Notes: a model not told the origin generated them from the letters alone. Positions 1-7,191 are shown, counted from the stretch's first letter. The stretch is DNA of 34,868 nt from Prevotella sp. HJM029 (GCF_000599605.1 NZ_AZHT01000010.1:1-34868), one strand, 5' to 3'. Made by a program: numbers and translations.

Positions 1-38
1 CTTCCGTGAATCTTTGGATAATGTTTGTCTTTAGATAA

Positions 39-70
39 TACGGATTATCAAAAGGTTTTGATAATCCGTA
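39..70. repeat. Perfect 32-bp palindrome at the lysozyme break point
   Basis: The arms TACGGATTATCAAAA (39-53) and TTTTGATAATCCGTA (56-70) are exact reverse complements separated by GG. The right arm runs straight into recognisable lysozyme coding sequence (PYVGWGH). The sequence left of the arms does not continue that gene. Confidence 0.9.
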
Positions 71-71
71 C

Positions 72-416
72 GTGGGCTGGGGTCATCAGGTGCAGCCGGG
101 GGAAAGGTATTCGGCACGCACCATGACGAAGCGGCAGGCGGACGCACTCCTGCGGAAAGACTTGCGTAAGTTCTGCGCCATGTTCCGTAAGTTCGGGCGT
201 GACAGTCTGCTCCTTGCCACGCTCGCCTACAATGTCGGTCCATACCGGCTTTTGGGGAGCGGGAAGATACCCAAAAGCACGCTGATCCGAAAATTGGAGG
301 CGGGCGACAGGAACATTTACCGGGAATATATCGCTTTCTGCAACTACAAGGGGAAACGGCACGCCATGCTGCTCAAACGGAGAAAGGCGGAGTTTGCGCT
401 GCTGTACATTCCGTAA
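72..416 (+). pseudogene. Lysozyme-like muramidase, N-terminus missing
   Basis: The readable part is 114 residues from a GTG codon, beginning VGWGHQVQPGE and ending in a basic tail. It matches the C-terminal two thirds of the phage-type lysozyme encoded downstream of traQ in CTnDOT-like elements, whose members are usually about 170 residues. In the family the missing N-terminal part carries the secretion signal and the catalytic glutamate. In this frame a TAA stop at 36-38 lies just upstream, so the N-terminus is not encoded here. Its role would have been to open peptidoglycan locally for the mating channel. The copy is probably inactive. A downstream start at 123 would give an even shorter product. 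It converges on the leftward operon across a shared terminator. Confidence 0.75.
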
Positions 417-437
417 CATGGCAAATGCCTGACAAAT

Positions 438-473
438 GAAACTCCGATGAAGCCGCAACTTCATCGGAGTTTC
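438..473. terminator. Bidirectional hairpin terminator
   Basis: A perfect 15-bp stem (438-452 with 459-473) with a 6-nt loop lies between the rightward lysozyme remnant and the last gene of the leftward operon. The + side is followed by CGCTTTTC. Convergent placement suggests it serves both directions. Confidence 0.75.
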
Positions 474-479
474 CGCTTT

Positions 480-701
480 TCATACATTCGGGATTTTTCC
501 TTTGCCGATTACTTCACCGTCCCTGCAATGCTCTATGATGCCGGGCGAAAATCCCATCTCCCCGATTGCGATATGCCGGATATACTCCACATATTCCTGA
601 CCTTGAAAAATCCTGCCCGTGAGGTTTTTGAAAATCATCCTTATGCTTGTTCCGTCATCGCTGTGCAGGATGATTTTTCCGTTCTGTCTGATTTCTTCCA
701 T
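480..701 (-). CDS. Conserved small protein of conjugative elements, unknown function
   Basis: The protein has 73 residues, is soluble, and has no signal peptide or membrane segment. It starts MEEIRQNGKIILHSDDG and is rich in beta-type residues. I do not recognise a named domain. It is the last gene of the leftward pcfK-pcfJ cluster and is separated from the previous gene by about 115 nt that holds an inverted repeat. That position and the terminator at 438-473 just beyond its stop support a real gene, although its translation start has no clear ribosome binding site. Confidence 0.55.
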   Translation of the reverse strand: MEEIRQNGKIILHSDDGTSIRMIFKNLTGRIFQGQEYVEYIRHIAIGEMGFSPGIIEHCRDGEVIGKGKIPNV

Positions 702-755
702 GATTGAAACTTGTTTTTGTGAATACTATCGTAGATTGGGACAGCGGTTTCTTTG

Positions 756-797
756 CTACTTTCTTTGTCCGCCGTCATGCTCACCGAAAGAAAGTAG
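756..797. repeat. Inverted repeat between two leftward genes
   Basis: CTACTTTCTTT (756-766) and AAAGAAAGTAG (787-797) are exact 11-bp inverted arms 20 nt apart. A second GC-rich hairpin (GGCGG-CTTTGT-CCGCC) follows at about 799-814. They sit between the genes ending at 819 and starting at 701. They could be a terminator or attenuator, or an RNA-stabilising structure. Confidence 0.5.
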
Positions 798-818
798 GGC
801 GGCTTTGTCCGCCGCCAC

Positions 819-1127
819 TCAAAAATGGGTGTAGAGTCCTGTTACCATCGTGAACATTTCTTCCAGCATATCGCAATATATGCCATCGTGTGTTTCGATG
901 TCCTTCGTCTTGCACTCGAATGTCTTTTTGCTGAACGTCCTGCGGTAGAAACGCATATTGTAGAGGTCTAAGCCGGCATCGTAGATGATGTCAAGGCGGT
1001 TGGCACTCGTCTTGTTCCTCGCAAGGCTCATGCGCAGTCCGTTACCCATATCTATAAAGTCCTTGCTTCCCGTCATGGCGGCAAAGCGTCTGCCGCCTAT
1101 CTGCTGTAAAATAGTCTTCGCTATCAT
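819..1127 (-). CDS. Conserved hypothetical protein of conjugative elements
   Basis: The protein has 102 residues, is basic in its middle, and shows no signal peptide or membrane helix. The N-terminal part (MIAKTILQQIGGRRFAAMTG, then a segment with GLRMSLARNKTSANR) looks like a small nucleic-acid or peptide-binding fold, but I do not recognise the family. It lies in the leftward operon that includes pcfK, pcfJ and a DUF3873-type gene, about 45 nt after the previous stop. Its presence in such clusters is my recollection of the general layout and not a verified match. Confidence 0.6.
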   Translation of the reverse strand: MIAKTILQQIGGRRFAAMTGSKDFIDMGNGLRMSLARNKTSANRLDIIYDAGLDLYNMRFYRRTFSKKTFECKTKDIETHDGIYCDMLEEMFTMVTGLYTHF

Positions 1128-1172
1128 GCTTTTCTTGGTTGTAGGTTGGCGGTGCGGACACCGCCAACTTGT

Positions 1173-1418
1173 TTAACATTCTGTTATCTCGGCAATGGGT
1201 GTGTTTCGTTTCAACCATTCCATCAGGCACTCCATATTGTACTCGCTTGTGATGACTGCCGTATGGCTGTTGATGGCGGTAAACCTGCTGCTCTCGTAGT
1301 CGTCTATCCACCCTTTTAGGGTATCAACTCCCCACGCTTCGGCATCGTCAAAGATGCCGTCCAATACTTTGATAGGCTCACTGAACTTCACTATCAGCGT
1401 TTGATAGGCTGCGTTCAT
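1173..1418 (-). CDS. Small hypothetical protein, translationally coupled to the DUF3873-type gene
   Basis: The product has 81 residues starting MNAAYQTLIVKFSEPIKVLD. I chose the ATG at 1418 because it overlaps the stop of the upstream gene (ATGA arrangement) and is preceded by a strong AAGGAGG-like site about 8 nt upstream. That site is unusual for this phylum and points to tight coupling. A longer frame reaching 1454 would run inside the upstream gene and is unlikely. The protein is acidic and soluble with a tryptophan-rich centre (AWGVDTLKGWIDDYESS). Function unknown. Confidence 0.65.
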   Translation of the reverse strand: MNAAYQTLIVKFSEPIKVLDGIFDDAEAWGVDTLKGWIDDYESSRFTAINSHTAVITSEYNMECLMEWLKRNTPIAEITEC

Positions 1419-1648
1419 CGTCTGTCCTCCTTTCCTTCCTTTGCCGTGAGCCACTCATCCCGTGCTTCTCGGCACTCGTCCAATGTGGGTTTGACACAAG
1501 AGAACAACTCTCCGTCTGTGGGGTGGCGGTAGTCGTACTGCACAAGTGTCCGCTTGCGTCTGCCGATACCTAATTGGAAACGCTCGTATTTCTCCGTACC
1601 TGCTTCCGTGCAGGTGCTTACTCCGTTGATGGTCATCCGTGTTGCCAT
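1415..1648 (-). CDS. DUF3873-type protein
   Basis: The protein has 77 residues with the characteristic start MATRMTINGVSTCTEAG, then YERF, QYDYRHPTDGELFS and a C-terminal PTLDECREARDEWL. This pattern matches my memory of the DUF3873 family, small proteins found mainly on Bacteroidales conjugative elements. No biochemical role is known. The gene overlaps the following gene by 4 nt and sits 20 nt after the preceding one. The family name is from memory and could be checked with one profile search. Confidence 0.7.
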   Translation of the reverse strand: MATRMTINGVSTCTEAGTEKYERFQLGIGRRKRTLVQYDYRHPTDGELFSCVKPTLDECREARDEWLTAKEGKEDRR

Positions 1649-1668
1649 AATCGTTGATTTTAGGGTGG

Positions 1669-1926
1669 TTAAAAATGTACTGACAAAACTCTGTTCTTCA
1701 TCACCATTTCGGGGTCGCTCGTGTAGCGTTGGTGCAGGTAGAAATGGTGGGAACCGAAGCCGTAAAGGAAAAACCTGTCAAGTCCGTGCTTCTCGGCAAA
1801 GTTCTTTACACTCCGTCTTAACTGCTCCTCACTCGTTGCAAGAGTGAGGAGGTTCACAAATTCAAGGAACATCGTGGGGATTTTATCGTCCCACAGACAA
1901 ACCATGCTTTCAATTTTTACTTCCAT
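1669..1926 (-). CDS. Hypothetical protein of conjugative elements
   Basis: The protein has 85 residues, MEVKIESMVCLWDDKIPTMF, with a helical middle (LEFVNLLTLATSEEQLRRSV) and an aromatic, histidine-containing C-terminal part (FGSHHFYLHQRYTSD). It has no signal peptide or membrane segment, and I do not recognise it. It lies between pcfJ and the DUF3873-type gene with gaps of about 20 nt on either side, consistent with one leftward operon. Confidence 0.6.
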   Translation of the reverse strand: MEVKIESMVCLWDDKIPTMFLEFVNLLTLATSEEQLRRSVKNFAEKHGLDRFFLYGFGSHHFYLHQRYTSDPEMVMKNRVLSVHF

Positions 1927-1950
1927 ACTATTGGGTATTATAGGTTGATA

Positions 1951-3240
1951 CTATGCCGCTTCCATCCGCTGGCGGATAAGGTTCACGTTGCTGTTCACAA
2001 GGTTTACAATGCGGTCGTGGTACTCGGTATTGGAATTGTGCAAGCCACGACTTTGCACCACTTCCAATGTCTTCAAGGAAACCTCCACCGTTTCTATGCG
2101 CTTGCCGTCAATGGTAGCGGATAGGATAAGAGAGTTCTTTTCAAGGAAATAGGAGTTGGAAAACACGCAATGGTGCAGTTCCGTCCCTTCCGCTGCAAAC
2201 TCCGCAACGCTCTCCAACACACGCACCTGCAAAGTGCCGTCCGTGAAGGCGATGCCGAAGAATATGCCTTTGAGTTTGCGGTATGCCTTCTCGTGTTTCT
2301 TCGCTTGGCGGATGCGTTCCTCCAACTTCTTGCGTTCTATCTCCTTGTTGCGCTTGTGCATAAGTCTGTCGTGTTCGGCTTTGAGGTCGGAGGGACAGAC
2401 GTACTTCGGGCTGTTCGTGTCCTTGCCGAAATGCCGCAGGAGGTCTATGGTGTCACGCCACATGGAGCCGTCAGCAATGGTGTAGCCGTTGCGGATACAT
2501 ATCTTTACGGATGCCCAATACCTCTCTATGTCAAAGGAACTGCGGATATAGTGGCGCAACATGGGGTATTGCCCTGCCTTCAACAGCGTTTCGGCTCGGC
2601 TGTCGGAAAGGATAGCCGTGAAAAGGTCGTAAGGCAGTATGTTGTGGTATTCGCCATTGAAGCCGTTGCGTTTCAGTTCGGGTATGAAACGCTGTCGGGG
2701 ATAGGTGCAGACGGGGTTTATATCGTATGCACGGAGTTTGTTGTTCTTGCGTACCTCCATGTCGCTGTATTCCGCCCATAGGTCGTAGTAAAGTATGGAC
2801 ATTCCACGCAGTCGGGCAATGGTGACGGTTGTGCCTTTGGGCGAAATCCACCTTTGCACCACTTCATAAATGGAATACCCGGCTGCCTGCCCTGCCTTGT
2901 ATTGGGACTTGACGAAGAAGAAGCGTATCACTTGGTACTGCTTGCAGGTGGTGATGATGCAGAAATACTCGTTCTCGCTGAACACGCTCTTTCGGGTGCG
3001 CAACGCTTCCAACTCCATGCCGCAATGCGGGCAGGTGCATCCGCAAACGGTGTCCGCAAGGTTGTGTTCACTCCTCCACGAATGTCCGCACTCGGTGCAG
3101 ATGTTCGTGCCGTCCGCCCTCTTGATGGCGTAATGTTTGAAGCAATGGCGGAAAGCGTAAGCCCTCTGTGTGGCGGTCAATTTCGGCAGTCGCTCGCTCA
3201 ATCGTGCGACTTCCTGCTGTATGGGTGTTCTCGGTTTCAT
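1951..3240 (-). CDS. PcfJ-like protein
   Basis: The product has 429 residues. I take the start at 3240 (MKPRTPIQQEVARLSERLPK) because an in-frame extension to 3426 would run inside pcfK, which is clearly coding in another frame; the chosen start leaves a 2-nt gap after the pcfK stop. Cysteines at about 48, 51, 66, 68, 70 and 73 form a zinc-ribbon-like N-terminal module. The long C-terminal part, with FAAEGTELHHCVFSNSYF and the ending NVNLIRQRM, is the family hallmark. PcfJ-like proteins were named from enterococcal conjugative plasmid pCF10 and occur beside PcfK in Bacteroidota elements. The molecular role is unknown. Confidence 0.85.
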   Translation of the reverse strand: MKPRTPIQQEVARLSERLPKLTATQRAYAFRHCFKHYAIKRADGTNICTECGHSWRSEHNLADTVCGCTCPHCGMELEALRTRKSVFSENEYFCIITTCKQYQVIRFFFVKSQYKAGQAAGYSIYEVVQRWISPKGTTVTIARLRGMSILYYDLWAEYSDMEVRKNNKLRAYDINPVCTYPRQRFIPELKRNGFNGEYHNILPYDLFTAILSDSRAETLLKAGQYPMLRHYIRSSFDIERYWASVKICIRNGYTIADGSMWRDTIDLLRHFGKDTNSPKYVCPSDLKAEHDRLMHKRNKEIERKKLEERIRQAKKHEKAYRKLKGIFFGIAFTDGTLQVRVLESVAEFAAEGTELHHCVFSNSYFLEKNSLILSATIDGKRIETVEVSLKTLEVVQSRGLHNSNTEYHDRIVNLVNSNVNLIRQRMEAA

Positions 3241-3242
3241 AA

Positions 3243-3665
3243 TCAGAAATTGAATAGGTTGGGTTGTTGTACTTCTTGTGCGGTCGCTTTGGTGGCGGTT
3301 CTCGGCTTGCTGCGGTTCTGCAACTTGCGGAGTTCCTCCTCTTGGTATCTGCGGACTGCGTTCTGCCGTGCTTCCGCCTTTTCCTCTGCCGTGAGTTCCA
3401 CAACGTGGTTCACCGCCACTTGGCACTGAATGGGCTTGCCTACCTCTATCTCGTTCTCGTCATAGTAGTGGACGGCTTGCCCGAATATCTCCCCGTCCGT
3501 GAAGCCGTTGCAACCGCTCCGCTGCACGTAGTTGAGAATGTAGGTGACACAATCGTCTATGTTCTTGGCAGGGTTGCGGTAGTTCCTCGCAAAGAGCGTA
3601 TCTTCCGCTGCACGCTGCTCCAGATACATCTGTATCGTTCTCTTGAAATGTTCTGTTCCTTTCAT
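3243..3665 (-). CDS. PcfK-like protein
   Basis: The protein has 140 residues, starting MKGTEHFKRTIQMYLEQRA and carrying DDCVTYILNYVQRSGCNGF and DGEIFGQAVHYYDE, the typical PcfK signature. The C-terminal third is a charged helix (residues about 90-115) and a low-complexity tail ending NLFNF. It almost abuts pcfJ, and the pair is conserved as a unit in conjugative elements. The function is not known, and the acidic, helical make-up suggests a binding partner role. No enzyme motif is visible. Confidence 0.85.
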   Translation of the reverse strand: MKGTEHFKRTIQMYLEQRAAEDTLFARNYRNPAKNIDDCVTYILNYVQRSGCNGFTDGEIFGQAVHYYDENEIEVGKPIQCQVAVNHVVELTAEEKAEARQNAVRRYQEEELRKLQNRSKPRTATKATAQEVQQPNLFNF

Positions 3666-3678
3666 ATCGCTGTCTTTT

Positions 3679-3900
3679 TTAGATTGTCTGTTTCAGTATT
3701 TCTCTCCAATAGGTCGGCTCTACCTCGCTCAGAAGGAAGTCTGTAAAGTCCCTCCGTGCGTCCTTGTTCAGTTCTCGGTAGAGTTCACGGAACACGGATA
3801 TGTTGCCGTTGATGTACGTTTCCACCATGTACACGAAGATGTTGTCCACCTCGTAGTATCTGCACTGCTGCGCTGCCGTTTTGCTGCTTCTCTTTGCCAT
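3679..3900 (-). CDS. Small hypothetical protein upstream of pcfK
   Basis: The product has 73 residues from the ATG at 3900 (MAKRSSKTAAQQCRYYEVDN). An upstream in-frame ATG at 3930 would overlap the preceding gene by about 19 nt and is less likely. It is soluble and mostly helical, with a basic N-terminus and an acidic C-terminal part (DFTDFLLSEVEPTYWREIL). I do not recognise it. It is 13 nt from pcfK and 11 nt from the preceding membrane-protein gene, so it belongs to the same transcript. Confidence 0.6.
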   Translation of the reverse strand: MAKRSSKTAAQQCRYYEVDNIFVYMVETYINGNISVFRELYRELNKDARRDFTDFLLSEVEPTYWREILKQTI

Positions 3901-3911
3901 GTCAGTAGGGG

Positions 3912-4127
3912 TTAAAGGGTGAATAACCAAAGGATGAAGCCGAAGAAGGCAATAGTGGAAAGGATAGCCACGATTACACCTATCGCCACTCGGAACACTC
4001 CGTTTACAATCTCTCTAATAATGCCCCAAAAGATGCCGAACATCCCGAAGGCGGTGCGTACCATCAAGCCGCATATCGCAAGCCCTATGTACTGCGCCAT
4101 TTGTCTGAAATTTGCCGTTGCCGTCAT
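3912..4127 (-). CDS. Small membrane protein, first gene of the pcfK operon
   Basis: The protein has 71 residues and two strongly hydrophobic segments, about residues 13-35 (IGLAICGLMVRTAFGMFGIF) and 43-70 (GVFRVAIGVIVAILSTIAFF), so it should be a two-helix inner-membrane protein. No motif beyond this is visible. It is the promoter-proximal gene of the leftward cluster. No TAnnTTTG promoter box was found convincingly just upstream (4128-4200), where the sequence is T-rich. Confidence 0.6.
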   Translation of the reverse strand: MTATANFRQMAQYIGLAICGLMVRTAFGMFGIFWGIIREIVNGVFRVAIGVIVAILSTIAFFGFILWLFTL

Positions 4128-4285
4128 ATCTTCGCTGTTTTTGATTTTTTTGTTTTTTAATGCGGATTCAAGAGCTGAGGGAGTTGAGTTTCAAACTATC
4201 TTATCTGCCTCTCGTTTATCCGACATTTTTTTTATGCGTCTTTCTGTCGCATCGGTCGTTTTCGTTTCGGGTGCTTGAAAAGGTA

Positions 4286-4386
4286 GGGATTAGGGAATGC
4301 AAGGTTTTTCGGGAAAAATACTACCCGCAGGGCTGGAGATTTTTTCCGAAAACAGGAGGCTTGACCTTGCATTCCCGTCCAATCCC
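4286..4386. repeat. Long imperfect inverted repeat in the ICE non-coding region
   Basis: The left arm (4286-4305) and right arm (4364-4386) pair as 13 perfect base pairs (GGGAATGCAAGGT with ACCTTGCATTCCC) plus an outer GGGATT/AATCCC after a 4-nt bulge. Inside, GTTTTTCGGGAAAAAT and ATTTTTTCCGAAAAC continue the pairing imperfectly, so almost the whole 100 nt can fold as one hairpin. No gene is seen on either strand. Confidence 0.75.
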
Positions 4387-4577
4387 GGAATTACCTTTGC
4401 GCCCAGAACGGAAATGACTATCTGATGCGGCTCACTGAAAGACGCGAAAATGGAGGTAAACGGAAGTGGAGGCAGATTGGACAGGAAAACTTCAAAAGAG
4501 AAATCCGTAAAAAAGGGAAAACGCCAAAAGGAAAAGGGACATAGCCGGAGGCGTGAAACCGGGCAAACCACCGGCAA

Positions 4578-4639
4578 GGAAGTATGATTTTATATGTCTG
4601 GCCGAGCGTGTACGGTCGGACGGATAAAATCATTCTTCC
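4578..4639. repeat. Second long inverted repeat
   Basis: GGAAGTATGATTTTAT (4578-4593) and ATAAAATCATTCTTCC (4624-4639) match with one mismatch. The enclosed GTCTGGCCG and CGGTCGGAC continue the stem with one wobble and one mismatch, giving a hairpin of roughly 27 bp. Confidence 0.75.
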
Positions 4640-4650
4640 CGGTTTGCCTG

Positions 4651-4698
4651 CCGTGTGTGACGGCTTGTTCCATTTATGGATCGGGCGGTCAGACACGG
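4651..4698. repeat. Third inverted repeat
   Basis: CCGTGTGTGACGG (4651-4663) and GGTCAGACACGG (4687-4698) can pair over about 12 positions with one bulge. It lies 11 nt after the previous hairpin. Apart from the three hairpins and the leader at its right end, the 4,128-5,096 gap shows no credible reading frame. Confidence 0.6.
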
Positions 4699-4951
4699 CT
4701 TTCCGCTTACGGCTCAAAGGAACAGTGGAAAAAGAAAAATCGTCAGAAACCCGTAAAAGCACCTCTTTGGCATAAGCACAAAAGAAATGGGCCTTGCATC
4801 ATTAGTCTAAACTGTTGTTTAGGCGTGAGGTAAAGCCCTTTTCTCCGCTTATGCGTAGTCGGCATACGTTCGACCAAAATCCTTTTGGGCGATGGTGTGC
4901 CGACGGACAAAACCGCTTTTACGGAAAAACTTGTATGAGAAGAAAAAATTA

Positions 4952-4975
4952 GGGAGATTCATTTCAAAATCTCCC
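4952..4975. terminator. Hairpin, likely terminator
   Basis: GGGAGATT (4952-4959) pairs exactly with AATCTCCC (4968-4975). On the + strand it is followed by GTTTTATTG and on the - strand by TAATTTTTTC, so it could terminate in either direction. It overlaps the candidate -33 box of the next promoter. Confidence 0.5.
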
Positions 4976-5089
4976 GTTTTATTGTTACTTTTGCATACGA
5001 AGAGTTCTTTGAAGGTTACGCAACGCGCAGAAGGATGATGCAGTAGATAACTAACTAAATCGTAACCTATTACTATCATGAGCAATTAA
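4962..5089 (+). promoter_or_regulatory. Promoter and truncated leader with a three-codon minicistron
   Basis: TTTC (4962-4965), 20 nt, then TACTTTTG (4986-4993) fits the Bacteroidota promoter except for one base in the -33 box. The predicted transcript starts near 5000 and contains inverted arms AGGTTACG (5013-5020) and CGTAACCT (5061-5068). These are followed by ATG AGC AAT TAA (5078-5089), a Met-Ser-Asn minicistron. No downstream gene remains because the truncated ATPase gene, on the opposite strand, begins at once. The layout resembles a translational-attenuation leader such as the one described for tetQ, but the identity of the lost gene is unknown. Confidence 0.45.
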
Positions 5090-5096
5090 CCTACGC

Positions 5097-5762
5097 TCAG
5101 TTCCAATAAATTACACTCTTTTCGTAACTTCTATTTACAACTCTCTTCATTTCACCATGGTCTTGATCATAATCTCTTATCTTACCTAAGCTGTCAAACT
5201 CATCTAACAAGACAATAGCTTTTTCTTTGTCTGCAGTCTTAAATATTTGGGTGAGATTTTTACTTGTTTCTCCTAACTTCGATGAGACTACTGTACCCAA
5301 ATTTACTATAATCAATGGACGATCCAATTCGCCAGCTAAAACATAAGCGCTTAACGTCTTCCCACATCCAGACGGACCATGAAGCAATATTTTATTTGAA
5401 ACAGGAATATCCATTTTTGCGAGAGTTTCAACTTGCTTTCTCTCCTTAATAAAATACTCTAGTTCTTCTTGAATATTGGGTGTACAGACTAAATCCTTCA
5501 TCGTAAACGAAGACATTACTGTCTGTATGATAAACTCATCAGCTTTACTCTCAATTTCCTTATTCAACCGAAACTCCCTGAGCTTACCTAAAGAATTTCT
5601 TCTATCAGTATCTTTAATGATAGAAAGTATCTCTGATGCAAATTTACCTCTGTTATTTTGCTGCGAATATTCTACATACCGATACAGCAAATCAAGTAAA
5701 CGAGCATTGTCGTTTGCTAAAGCAAATCTTGCAATTTGTTTGATGTAATCAGCCTGTTTCAT
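5097..5762 (-). pseudogene. AAA+ ATPase, truncated in its ATPase core; IetA-like partner of a subtilisin-like protease
   Basis: The readable frame has 221 residues. A helical N-terminal domain (1-85) leads into an AAA+ core with Walker A GPSGCGKT (129-136), a KLGETSKNL segment, Walker B IVLLDEFD (183-190) and GEMKRVVN (203-210). Normal AAA+ proteins continue with sensor 1, sensor 2 and an arginine finger. Here the sequence changes after residue 210 to RSYEKSVIYWN and stops, so the enzyme should be dead. Similar ATPases are known next to S8 (subtilisin-like) proteases, including the IetAS anti-phage pair. No protease gene is present downstream. The assignment to the IetA type is an inference from domain layout. 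Cargo position at the end of a mobile element fits a defence module. Confidence 0.65.
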
Positions 5763-5785
5763 ATGAAGTGTTTCCTTTTTATTTG

Positions 5786-5817
5786 CAAATATAGCTCATT
5801 GTTGTCGAATCTCCAAA
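5786..5817 (-). promoter_or_regulatory. Promoter of the truncated ATPase gene
   Basis: On the minus strand TTTG (5817-5814), exactly 20 nt, then TATATTTG (5793-5786) is a full match to the Bacteroidota housekeeping promoter. The predicted transcript starts about 20 nt before the ATG at 5762, so the broken gene still has an intact promoter separate from the relaxase gene. Confidence 0.75.
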
Positions 5818-5850
5818 CGTTCATAAGAAAAATATGGTTCTGATTGCACA

Positions 5851-7191
5851 TTACATTTTCATTACTCCATGTCTTTTTTGAAAAATATTCTGCTCATTTT
5901 TCTTCTTCCATTGCTGGTATTTCATTTTAAACCAATCTACTACAGGCAAATCATCAATGAATAACCGCCATTTGTTCTTTGTTTCAAGTTGAATAACATT
6001 CTTGATATATGCCACAGATTGCTCGGTAGTAAACTTGCGATTATGCTGCTTGGAGTAAAGCGAACCACTAAAGCTGACCTTTTTGAAGCATGAAATGGCT
6101 CGTATCAAGTGCGTAGCAAAACCCATTTGCAAACACTCACGAACGATAGCCTTGAGATCTGCAAGGTAAGGAATAAGTTCTTCCAACTTTCTTTCCTCTT
6201 GTTGTTTGCTAATTGAGTATCGGGTGAACTCGTCTTTTATAGTTTCCATCTGCTGCTGATGCATCATTTCAGAAGTAGCCATTTGCTTTTTGAGTGTAGA
6301 GATATTCCCTACCAAAGTAGCCTTGTCTGCATTAAGTTGCTTGTTTTCCTCTTCCAATCGTTTCACCTTATTACCTCCAAAAAGAGAAGATACACTATCC
6401 GTAATCGATGTTGTGGCAGTTACTGCAGAACTCTTCAGTTTCTCTACTTTAATTCCTTGTTTCACCTCTTTAAGTTCTGATTGAAGCTGTTCTTTGCTTG
6501 ATTCAAGTGTTTGTAGTTCACTTTGTAGGTTCTCGGTTGCACCAATGAGTGATTTGTAATATTCAGAAGTGGAGATATGTTTGGCTTCTGATCCATCAAT
6601 ACCACGCTGTAAGCCATACTTATTCATGAGCTGGGCATAACTATCTTGGTAATTCTTTAGTTGGTTGCGTGCCATCACATCATCTGCACATAGTCTGGGT
6701 GTACCAACTTTCTTCTTTCGGTATTTACGTTTACCATTTTCTTTCTCTTTCTCGGCTTTCCTCCGCTCACAAGTAACAATAGGTACAATCGTAGCATGTA
6801 TATGTGGTGTATGCTCGTCCATGTGTATAACAGCCGACACAACGTTTTCCTTGCCGTAGGTTTCTTCCAACCATTGTAGATTGTCCTGACACCAGCTATC
6901 AAGTTGTCCACAACCTTCTATCCTTTTCATATCCTCGTGTGTTCCTGTGAGCAGAATACGGATTGCTCGTACTTGGTTCTTACCGATCTTGCGAGTAATG
7001 CCAGCCGTATTGATGCGGTGGCTAATTGCTTCACTTCGAGAGTGGATTTCATCAGGGAACTCAATGAGTTCTTTGTTTAGGTGAGTGCGACTTTCATCTG
7101 CATTCTTAGGATGAATGGTGCGCTCAATATGAGCAGACATACCCGTGTCGGCTCCTTTTGCTTTCTCTAAATGTAATACTGCGTATCCCAT
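5851..7191 (-). CDS. MobV-family relaxase
   Basis: The protein has 446 residues. The N-terminal Mob_Pre domain (about 1-210) shows the family motifs: a histidine at position 21 (HIERTIHPKN), which corresponds to the nicking histidine of MobM from pMV158, the SRTHLNKEL motif near 35-42, and the metal-binding HMDEHTPHIH at 123-132. Residues about 215-345 form a long coiled coil, followed by a basic C-terminal domain. It nicks one strand at oriT and pilots it into a recipient through another element's channel. The gene is 182 nt downstream of the primase gene, and that gap holds the oriT candidate. The ATPase gene that follows has a separate promoter. Confidence 0.92.
   Translation of the reverse strand: MGYAVLHLEKAKGADTGMSAHIERTIHPKNADESRTHLNKELIEFPDEIHSRSEAISHRINTAGITRKIGKNQVRAIRILLTGTHEDMKRIEGCGQLDSWCQDNLQWLEETYGKENVVSAVIHMDEHTPHIHATIVPIVTCERRKAEKEKENGKRKYRKKKVGTPRLCADDVMARNQLKNYQDSYAQLMNKYGLQRGIDGSEAKHISTSEYYKSLIGATENLQSELQTLESSKEQLQSELKEVKQGIKVEKLKSSAVTATTSITDSVSSLFGGNKVKRLEEENKQLNADKATLVGNISTLKKQMATSEMMHQQQMETIKDEFTRYSISKQQEERKLEELIPYLADLKAIVRECLQMGFATHLIRAISCFKKVSFSGSLYSKQHNRKFTTEQSVAYIKNVIQLETKNKWRLFIDDLPVVDWFKMKYQQWKKKNEQNIFQKRHGVMKM

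Larger units (their letters stand above)
1..5090. mobile_element. Fragment of a CTnDOT-type conjugative element (ICE)
   Basis: The genes are a lysozyme-like muramidase, PcfK, PcfJ, a DUF3873-type protein and several small unknowns. This set is known from the region next to the tra operon in Bacteroides/Prevotella conjugative transposons. No tra, mob or integrase gene of this element lies inside the window. The left part is cut by a palindromic junction in the lysozyme gene. The right part ends in non-coding DNA that meets the truncated ATPase near 5,133. It continues left of the window or is a remnant, and the window cannot decide which. The right limit is approximate. Confidence 0.7.

Noticed and set aside
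2170-2781. 203-codon frame on the + strand
   Set aside because: It is antisense to pcfJ, whose zinc-ribbon cysteines and family motifs show the minus strand is coding.
3241-3426. N-terminal extension of PcfJ
   Set aside because: It lies inside pcfK in another frame and has arginine/proline-rich noise composition.
4290-4762. Two overlapping minus-strand frames of 95 and 114 codons
   Set aside because: They cover the inverted repeats and have biased Phe/Pro/Ser composition with no recognisable motif.
4849-5085. 78-codon minus-strand frame
   Set aside because: It runs through a promoter, a leader stem and a terminator hairpin and has no family resemblance.
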